A program made the translations under genes and the position numbers. 64,000 bases of DNA, taken from the NCBI GenBank assembly GCA_026168455.1, contig CM047430.1:67061044-67125043 (forward strand). Direction: 5' to 3'. Of this stretch, positions 58,981 through 64,000 are shown one piece after another (within the stretch, counting starts at the first letter, position 1; every line of letters begins with the position of its first letter). Below the pieces are notes generated by a model. It saw nothing but the letters and a program-made list of their open reading frames with translations, did no database searches and had not been told where the DNA came from. Source of the stretch: Theocolax elegans (taxonomy: Eukaryota; Arthropoda; Insecta; Hymenoptera; Cerocephalidae).

Positions 58981-61090
58981 AATAAACTTGGCTTTTTATA
59001 TCGAAAGTTAAACTTGGAAAATTATGCGCCGTTACATCTCGATCTTGGATTAATAAGCCCGCATCCTCACTAATAAGCACAGCGTTTGACGTTTCGATGA
59101 AAGTAAATTAATTCTTGACGCGCAATATTCTTCGATATTGAAAGCCTTTCGATATTAATATATGCAACATTTATTGTTACTTATATACTTTTATCGAGGT
59201 CACTCAAAATATTTCCTTATAATTTATACAAATATTATACCGGATGTGTTTTTAACAAAATCATTTTTTATATTTTACTAAATTTTGTTAATATTATAAT
59301 ACTATAATTTATTTAGTAATAATTAAAATAAAATTATGTTCGTACACATACGTATATATACATATACATGTACACATTGTTGTATTTATCATACCAGCAA
59401 TAAAAACATAAACAAATAAATGTAATGGCGCGACTAGCCATAGACGTTGAATAATTCACACCGTAGTTAAGTGCATCATAACTTTGTCGGACCATAAAAA
59501 TAACACGAAATCGCGTTAACTCGTCGACGAGGTATAAGAGACACGTGTACGAATCGCGGATAAATACGACGAGTGAACGATAAATACCGACTCGATCTAA
59601 AATCCAAAAGACGAATTGGGTGGGGAAAATAATTTAGACAATAACAACGCGCATATATACGCTCCTCTAACTTTACAACTCAACAATATGCAAAACTAGG
59701 AAGGATACACATTAGAACGCGAGCAATCGAGCATAAATTGGGAATCGTTATCGAGCGAGGAATAATTATCGAAAAATCCGAGAGCTGGGCGTAAACTCGC
59801 GCACGAGAGATACATTTTGATGCGGGAAAGGGAGTGGGCGAATAGAAGGAGGCTCGAGTTTGCTGCAGCTGTTTAAGCTAAAGGAAAAAAAAAACAAGAA
59901 TCTAATTTGCGGTAATGCCTCGACTGCGCCGCTCGCTTCGTCGTCGTCGTCGTAGTCGTCGTCCACTGTAATTCACCCCGTTATTTATAGGGCCAATCCC
60001 GAGTATTCCCAGCCTTCGGTCGTCCTCCTTCGCTTCCTTCGTGCTTGCCGGAGATTGAGTAAATTCTTCCATTTATCTACCGCTATATACTACGCCCAGC
60101 GCGCGTACCACTCTTATATATACATTTCCATCCGTTCATTTCATTCCTGCCCCGTCCTCTTTTTCCTTTTTACATCTTCTTCTGGCTTCTTCTCTCTCGC
60201 TTCCTTTTTTTCGTGTAGATTTATTTTTTTTATCTCAAAATATGATATGTGCTCGACGTACTTTCACGACAATTTTGCATTTACATTGTTTCTTTTTTTT
60301 TTTATCCCTTTCCTCCAACCTCCCCCTTCTCCCTTTTTTAGCTTCTCCTTATCCAAGGTGGATAATAAAATTATTTATTTAGTACTCGTACGTGCTTATT
60401 AATTCAAACACGCTTTTTGCCCGGTTAATTAAGAATCATTTTAAATATACATTTCTTTTAATTAAACGACTCGTGGCGAAGGGGGATTTTTTTTATTCGC
60501 CAACGTAGCGAGACTTGCATTGTCTTCATTTTGAAAAAGGGTAAAAATGTCTGCCGGAAGGCGTGGTTTTATACAATAAAATATTATTTTACGATGCACA
60601 TACATTTTATATATGTATATATATACGTATATGTATACCTGAGTAACTGCCTCTTAATTAACGAAAAATATTTTAAATCCACGCTTACAATACTTAATAC
60701 AGTACGAATAATACAGGTACATCTTATGTTGAAGAACGTAAATTTATAAAATTATATTTATCGCATTTCATATTTAAATGTGTATAATACAGAATAAATT
60801 TATTCTAATTAATCTATACGTACAATGTAAAAATGTAGAAAGTATATATACTGTTATTGATCAAAGTATCTCCTTAAGAAATATAATTTTATTCTTTCCT
60901 TCATAAATTAGGGATTAAAGTATGCCAACAATGTTAATACGTGGATTATGTAAGATAAATCAAATATTAAGGAAAAGAAAAAAACGTATCATCGTAAACA
61001 ACGAAATTTACGTAAAAGTTCGAACGCTTCGAAACATTTGTAAAAATTTCAATTGCAATAAACCGGATTAGACGAACTCTTCGACCATTT
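58981..61090. other. Mostly AT-rich spacer, no gene seen
   Basis: A paired ATGGC/GCCAT motif lies at 59425-59441 and a CGT array at 59936-59964. T-rich runs occupy 60.15-60.35 kb. No protein-like open frame. Confidence 0.5.
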
Positions 61091-62520
61091 ACCTCCCCAT
61101 AACTCGGTCTATCTCGAAGCGCTTTCATTCCGTTCATTTTCTCGTCCCTTCGAGTCTCTACACTTCCTCGGACCCTTTTTTTTTCTTTTACATCGTCTTC
61201 GTCGCTCTTGCCACTCGTTTTTTCTGTACGTAGTCACCCTCGTTCCGTCCATCCAATTCGAGACAAGCCTGGAAAAGCGCTCCACTGAGAAACGGCAATC
61301 CGAAGGTTGCAAAAAAAATCGAGCCTTTCGAGAGAGCAAAAAAAAAGAAGACTAGACGGATCCCGTCGCTCGTTACGGTCCATCTGGACGAATGTATACC
61401 GGTTGGTCTCAGCGGTGCGCGCGAGCGAATGCAAAAAAAAAGAAACAATCCTTTTCTCGAGTTTCCTCGCGCCTTGAATGCCGGACGTTGGGTGGTTCGA
61501 ATTTTTTTTTGCCCCTGTTTATCCTCGGCACAAAGTCTCGGAACGAAAAGCTAACGGTCGTGTGGTCCTAAGAACCTTGAGGTTTTTTTGTGCTGTCTTT
61601 GAGAAAATAAACAGCCACTTTCGGGAAGATTTTCCTTCGGCAAATGTTCAAGAAATCTGATTTTGTTAAATCTGGCTGCGGGAATTTAACGTTGCATAAG
61701 GATGGTTGAGCTTGAAATACTGAGGCTATAAAACTAACGCCAATAAAAGGTGTTACTTAGTTATGGTGGAAATCCGATTAATTCTTTCTTTATAAGAATT
61801 CAACATTTTACTGTAATATTTATTTTTAGTTTTTTTTTCTTTTTTATCGTTTTCTTATTTATAAATTATTATCGATAAATTTAATTTTGAATTGCAACTT
61901 GCTGCATCAAGAATATTAATTCGTACGCGCTGATTTATTCGACAATTAGTATATTCTAATAGTTATATATTAATTGCAAACCAGTTTAATAAAAGGGTAA
62001 ATATTATTAAAGTATTTTTTAATCACATATATGCATAGAATTATAGATATATAGTGAATAATTAATTTTATTATGGTTTAAATAACAACTTTAAATGTAT
62101 ATATATTATTGTATTTATAGATTTTGTCCGTGTGACGGGAATGTTTAAAATTCGTTAGATTTTCGGACATTTAATTAATTTACCATTAAATTATTTAATA
62201 ATTCAGTAACTGCAGTGAATTATATTAATAATATAGAAATGTAATACAATAAGTTGCAGTACAAACTATTTAATTTAAATACTATATAATTTAACAATTT
62301 TTTGTTTGCTTAATATTTAGTTAGCATAATAGTGAAATATAGAAAAACATTGATTAGTTTCATTGAGTTACGTAAAGTTAGAAAATTAAAAAAAAAAGAA
62401 GAGACATAGTGCACATATAGTAGGTGCGTGTAAAAGGAAAGGTAGACGTAAAACGTTGAAGCAAATGAATAATAATATTTGAACTAATTAGAAATTTAAT
62501 TAAGAAAATTCGAGCGCGAG
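61091..62520. other. Complex patch at 61.1-61.68 kb followed by AT-rich spacer
   Basis: The first 600 bases are non-repetitive and CpG-containing, with short open frames on both strands and no recognisable domain. From about 61.75 kb the sequence is strongly AT-rich. Confidence 0.45.
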
Positions 62521-64000
62521 AGAGTTTTTATTAAACACATCTGCCGAAACTAAATTAAACGTAGGTATATAGGTATAAGGTAGGAATCGTGCCCGCGGCA
62601 ACGGGAGCGCGTCTACGGTGCAAGCCGAATCTCGCAAAGGCTGGCATAGTTAAAGCTAGAGAGAGCTTAGAGCTCCTAATTCCTTACAAATCGTCCTCTT
62701 GTAATCCTACCAATCTGCATGCCCTACGCCATAACGAATTCCTAGGGCGTATATATAAAGTTCGCGCCATTTCCAATTTAACGGGCTCTCGTTGGCCCGC
62801 CAGCTGAAAATCGTTCTTCTAACACGAAGGACCAGCTTAACGCGCGGATGATTCACATTTTCCCCGTGGGATACGTCGCGCGCTCTCATCCACTTTCCTC
62901 TCTCTCTCGCCCCGGGTCGAAATAATGGACCCGTGGGAGGGGCCGGGAGTAAATTCGATCTAGTCTCGTCGGAAAAGACGAAGACGGACGGAAGTTCGGG
63001 TTTTCCGCGTTAGCCCTGATTAAACGGACGGGTAAGCGAGAAAGAAATAAGAGGGATAGATAGAGGTTGCAGGAAACGTAGCGTCGATTCGAAGCTCCCA
63101 ACTCTTCGACTTTTTCGAGCACGCTCCGTTTGCTTGGCTTGGCTACGTACCAGTTTCCATGATTAGACCACACTTGTCTCCAAGAATCCTCGGCGTCCCT
63201 TCTCCTCCCCCCCCTCCCCCCCTCCCCCCTCCTCCTCCTTCTTCTTCTTCTTGGCGTGGGTGTGCAAGCCTCGCTCGAGACTATTTGACTCGATTCCGGG
63301 CGTAAACACGTGACCCCACGAAGAAACTATAGCTCGCGCCACATTGTCTCGAGTCACGCGTCCCGAAACCGGCCCTCGAATATCCCCCGTGCTCGTTCTC
63401 GCGTAACTACACATACGTATATATATACGTACCTCATTTCCGTGCTTTCGTCAGCATTCTTAAGGTTTCCTCCTTTCCTCCTGATATTTTCTCTCATTTT
63501 CCTTCTTTGTTTCGTAAATGCGCGTCCGCTCGTACACTTTAAACGACGAGCTTGTTTTATTCGCTCCGCCGGACCTTTTGTCATCTCCTCCCCCCTACAC
63601 ATTTTTTTCTCATCTAGTACGACGCGCTGGCTTTATTAAACTAAATTCAACAGAAGCTTCGTCTACTAGATTCCTTAATTTTTCTCTTGTTGGGTAAATG
63701 TAACTTGTATTCCTTCGTGATAAAATGTTTTACCCAGATATGAATTTATAAAATCTCTTCAAATTTTTGAATACATAAAAAACTTTATTAAAATTTTATA
63801 ACATAATACTTTCCTTGGGAAGCAAAATAAAAATGCTTTTATAAAAAAAACGAATTTATTAAAATAACCTTATTATTTTCAAATGTGAGTATATAAATGG
63901 AAAAAAACATTTCGATACAACTCGAGAATTTTTGGATAATTCTCTTAATCAATATCTTTACATACGATAAACTGTACTATTTTTTACAAAAAAGTGTAGA
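62521..64000. other. CpG-containing island to 63.66 kb, then AT-rich to the window end
   Basis: A TATA-like TATATAAAG at 62752-62760 precedes a PHO/YY1-like GCCATTT at 62766, so a core promoter is conceivable. A CT/C-rich array lies at about 63200-63253. No protein-like open frame is present and the last 330 bases are AT-rich. Confidence 0.4.

Noticed and set aside
14323..64000. iab-4/iab-8 microRNA hairpin expected between Abd-B and abd-A
   Set aside because: I looked for the conserved GTATACTGAA-type core and its complement and saw no match. The hairpin probably lies beyond the window end. A computed search would be more reliable than my reading.
14323..64000. abd-A homeobox
   Set aside because: No second homeodomain or YPWM motif is visible in any frame. 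abd-A must lie outside the window.

Overview
This window is insect genomic DNA carrying the posterior Hox gene Abdominal-B (Abd-B) on the + strand, followed by about 50 kb in which I recognise no protein-coding gene. The homeodomain is an unmistakable Abd-B-class sequence. The mosaic of CpG-rich islands and AT-rich spacers, the many (GA)n/(CT)n arrays and the compact two-exon coding layout suggest a holometabolous insect, most likely a hymenopteran. That assignment is an inference, not a demonstration.

Layout. 1-2.2 kb is upstream flank with one possible 44-nt exon (66-109). About 2.24-4.31 kb is a promoter and long GC-rich 5' leader. Coding exon 1 is 4310-5414, intron 1 is 5415-13315 (7.9 kb) and coding exon 2 with the homeodomain is 13316-13764. 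The join is phase 1 at both ends and predicts a 517-residue protein. From about 14.3 kb onward come an AU-rich 3' UTR and then a non-coding domain. CpG-rich, GA/CT-array-bearing islands (about 24.6-25.3, 29.5-30.2, 32.1-32.6, 33.4-33.8, 35.2-35.6, 36.6-38.1, 44.5-46.2, 48.6-49.5, 51.9-53.3, 54.9-56.0, 58.0-58.9 and 62.6-63.6 kb) alternate there with AT-rich spacers. In Drosophila the DNA 3' of Abd-B towards abd-A is the iab cis-regulatory domain. By analogy this tract is probably enhancers, Polycomb response elements, boundaries and non-coding transcript starts.

Main discovery candidate. The reading frame of Abd-B does not lose its coding signature at its stop. After the TGA at 13762, in the leaky TGA-C context, the same frame stays open for 103 His/Ala/Ser-rich codons to a TAG at 14074. 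It then stays open for 81 more codons to a TAG at 14320, ending in a helix-like segment. The third-position GC bias of the homeodomain exon continues through both extensions and fades after the third stop. This looks like single, and possibly double, stop-codon readthrough of a Hox protein, giving products of 517, 621 and 703 residues.

Other leads are two possible + strand first exons in CpG-rich islands (ending at 37869 and 46191), two MITE-like elements (12422-12640 and 42147-42628), candidate PRE-like clusters (24.65-24.76 and 49.1-49.2 kb) and long alternating purine/pyrimidine tracts.
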